64,000 bases of DNA from Branchiostoma floridae (Eukaryota > Chordata > Leptocardii > Amphioxiformes > Branchiostomatidae): NCBI RefSeq assembly GCF_000003815.2, contig NC_049983.1, positions 26,407,003 to 26,471,002 of the forward strand. Direction: 5' to 3'. Within the stretch, counting starts at the first letter, position 1. Every line of letters begins with the position of its first letter. The translations under genes were made by a program, and so were the position numbers. The notes under the pieces are model-generated. The model made no database searches. It was not told the origin of the DNA and worked only from the letters and a program-made list of their open reading frames with translations. Below, piece by piece: positions 62,501-64,000 of the stretch.

Positions 62501-63977
62501 CGGATTTTTTATACAAGTCAAGTCAGAAACATTGCAAGGCACTACTAGACTCCTCCAAAGCTACTAAATACACCGGAAAGTCTTTTACACAAGTGAAAAA
62601 CATTTTAAGGTATCTACATACTAAAAGGAACATAAAGTCTCTGCTACAGCTCAAGAGTCCTTTGAGCTGCAGCAGGTTTGGCACACATAGATTTTCCATG
62701 TTTTCAATGACTGTTGGTACAAATTTATATTGGGAGCTATTCTCTATCTACAGCTGTGTTATTTCACGATTTTAACATAGAACAGGGTTTCTAGCGCACT
62801 CCTGGGGCATGGCAAAGCGTTCTTGAAATGCATTTTCTTTCCATACGCTCTAAGGAAATTAAGCGAATAGCTTTACATGTAGACCTGATGTATTTGGTAC
62901 TTACGACCTCCCACAGACTCGACAGTCGACGGGTCAGACATGTCCAGTTTGCCCAGTTTGCTGGTGATGGACTCCAGAACGTTTAGTGCTGTGTTCTGAT
63001 GGAAGTCATAAAGAGGCAGAAAAGTAGGCAAGTCGCTTGCGTCAGAAATAAGAAAATGATGCTATCAAATGACCTAATCAAACATGAGATGAACAAGTTG
63101 GAAAAAACATCGTTACCGGTACAAGGACGCGCTTGTGTATAACTGAATATTTACCGGAAGACTAGATAAAATCAGTCAACTAACATTGTAGAAATCACGT
63201 CAGTTATCTTTACCTTGAAGGCGTTTTCCTGTGGAATGTCGGGGCATGACGTAATGACAAGCGATGATAACTCAGAGATCATTTCTACTCGTTGTGGCGT
63301 CTGGGCCCTACCGGTTTCAGATCCCAATCTTTCGATTGCCTTCCTGCACATCTAAAACAATTGATATCAAAAACGTTAGTGATACCTATGCCAACACTAA
63401 ATCTCAAAATATCGTACCCACGGTCTACAAAAAAGGACCATTTACCTCTGACTTCTCTTCAGCAGTTGGTGTCGGCTGCTCCAACCCAACAGCACCGTCA
63501 TTGTCACCGGAAATGTCCTGTTTTGTAGAATAAGATTAAATTTACTGACAACAAAATAGTACATTTTAATTCTAAATGGTCATAAATTAATTCAATCCCA
63601 AATGGGCACCACAAAGGTAAACCACAATCAACGAATATTTAGATTCACTTGAAACTAGAATGAGAGTAATTCGGAGTTTATGAATTACACAATGAGACAA
63701 ATAACCTGTTCTACAACACAAACAATTTTACTAACCGGCATTTTTGACCGAATCTCTCGCTTTTCTTTAGGGAGACCCGAGTTCTGTACACGCGTGGTTT
63801 TTTAAACCTTGAACGTAGACCTGTCTAACACGATGACAACTTTTATGACTCCAGTGAAAAATACACGTGATGTCAACAAGTACAGGAGTGACTAACCTGC
63901 CCCAGCCTCTGCAGCACGTCCAGTAGACTGGGGGAGAAGGCGTCTGCGTAGATGCTGTCCAGGATATTGTCTGGTGC
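52562..63977 (-). CDS. polycystin-1-like gene, copy B (3' 21 exons visible), with ULP1-PHD exon
   Basis: This copy matches exons 17-37 of copy A, with identical exon lengths except for the GAIN exon (487 versus 459 bases), and similar introns. Exons: 63977-63897, 63517-63446, 63351-63214, 62995-62905, 62335-62178, 61147-60905, 60580-60094, 59798-59650, 59307-59083, 58977-58813, 58726-58566, 58210-58032, 57620-57130, 56822-56690, 56532-56291, 56019-55845, 55590-54913, 54801-54549, 54350-54073, 53948-53852, 53510-52562. No stop or frameshift was found. It encodes the charged stalk, GAIN, GPS, TM1, PLAT, TM2-11 with the TOP domain, and the ULP1-PHD tail. The ectodomain exons lie beyond the right edge. 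Confidence 0.9.
53534..53640. repeat. (AATG)n and LINE/SINE tail in the copy B intron
   Basis: (aatg)n followed by aagacctttattgcac, the reverse complement of an AATAAAGGTC-type LINE tail. Copy A lacks it in the matching intron. Confidence 0.6.
53852..53948 (-). CDS. copy B exon: amphipathic helix after TM11
   Basis: 97 bases, phase 1-2: HIVDTLHDSLIEVEIQVERL, then KRLSLFSC, then a GC donor (TGCAG|GCGAGT), as in copy A. Confidence 0.75.
54073..56019 (-). CDS. copy B TOP domain and TM7-TM11 exons
   Basis: Four exons with the lengths of copy A (175, 678, 253, 278). Channel-like helices and the S4-like MKLLRLLRFN are conserved. Replacements such as GFGIIAYFMFG in TM10 and LPNVRNHVMPEEDRYF after TM11 are conservative. 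Confidence 0.9.
55612..55664. repeat. TTATTG microsatellite next to an exon
   Basis: (ttattg)n-type run about 22 bases upstream (in gene sense) of the TOP exon acceptor at 55591. Copy A lacks it. Confidence 0.8.
56291..57620 (-). CDS. copy B TM2-TM6 exons
   Basis: Exons 57620-57130, 56822-56690 and 56532-56291, the same lengths and phases as copy A. TM2-TM5 motifs are conserved and TM6 is LLWDIILSCARLLLALTII. Confidence 0.88.
58032..59307 (-). CDS. copy B GPS end, TM1 and PLAT exons
   Basis: Four exons of 225, 165, 161 and 179 bases. GPS residues ICHCNHLT, TM1 and the PLAT motifs (FRYRLHIWTG, FYFFCDEW) are present. The 105-base intron at 58978-59082 is open in frame, as in copy A. Confidence 0.88.
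59650..60580 (-). CDS. copy B GAIN and GPS exons, intact
   Basis: Exons 60580-60094 (487 bases) and 59798-59650. The frame is continuous through NSTAEAFLVTITPLNTSVVY, where copy A lacks 28 bases. With the GPS this predicts autoproteolysis at HL/T. Confidence 0.9.
60814..60817. other. empty TTAA target site
   Basis: A single TTAA with the flanks that surround the 942-bp MITE in copy A (22119-23068). It shows the pre-insertion state. Confidence 0.9.
60905..63977 (-). CDS. copy B juxta-GAIN stalk exons
   Basis: Six exons of 81, 72, 138, 91, 158 and 243 bases, identical in length to copy A. Sequence includes ILDSIYADAFSPSLLDVLQR and QKAKQEEEEQR. The upstream exon lies outside the window. Confidence 0.82.
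61430..62150. mobile_element. old MITE of the TTAA family in a copy B intron
   Basis: Diverged ends (aggcctccgacaacttcatg at left, ccggtctgaataaag at right), with interior phrases shared with 22123-23064 (ctagagccaccagatttgg) and one TGACGTCA near 61995. The matching site in copy A holds an internally deleted remnant. Confidence 0.75.
62336..62904. other. copy B intron, nothing further seen
   Basis: Homologous to the copy A intron at 24013-24593 with many indels. Open frames here are not supported as exons. Confidence 0.5.
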
Positions 63978-64000
63978 CTAATCATCAAGACAGAAAGAAT

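Overview
The window is animal nuclear DNA, most likely from a lancelet (Branchiostoma-type cephalochordate) or a close invertebrate deuterostome. I infer this from the gene families, the phase-consistent GT-AG introns of a few hundred bases, and the density of LINEs, MITEs and minisatellites. Nothing prokaryotic is present.

Layout. (1) Positions 1-10176, + strand: the 3' half of a UDP-glycosyltransferase (UGT) gene, five exons. Its introns carry a minisatellite that copies a splice donor, and a structurally complete 6-kb L1-like LINE with an 18-bp target duplication. (2) 10177-13700: AT-rich spacer with a GATA-type microsatellite. (3) 13742-42836, - strand: a polycystin-1-like gene (copy A) that I could assemble exon by exon. 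It has a signal peptide, two copies of an unrecognised 8-cysteine module, two cEGF-EGF-FN3-FN3 cassettes, a Ser/Thr-rich linker, an acidic repeat, GAIN/GPS, TM1, PLAT, TM2-11 with the polycystin (TOP) domain, and a last exon encoding a ULP1/SENP-type cysteine peptidase plus a PHD finger. Intron phases agree throughout, apart from a 28-bp frameshifting deletion in the GAIN exon. The first exon exists in two tandem copies, each with a CRE palindrome and an X-box-like site upstream. (4) 43-51 kb: mostly non-coding, with hints of a small + strand gene. (5) 52562-63977, - strand: a second polycystin-1-like gene (copy B), near-identical to A in exons and introns, intact where visible, and running off the right edge.

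How the parts fit. A and B are recent tandem segmental duplicates. B gives the ancestral state for A: it lacks A's TTAA-flanked MITE (exact empty site) and keeps the 28 bp lost from A. Both copies preserve a phase-2 GC-AG junction that would join the polycystin C-terminus to a catalytically complete SUMO-protease-like domain and PHD finger. This is the most unusual arrangement in the window. If B is translated as modelled, it is an 11-TM, GPS-cleavable channel-like receptor with a cytosolic deSUMOylase-like/PHD tail. Copy A as sequenced would stop in the GAIN domain after about 1,370 residues and yield only a secreted ectodomain.

Exon boundaries come from reading splice sites and checking phase. 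No transcript data or database search was available.
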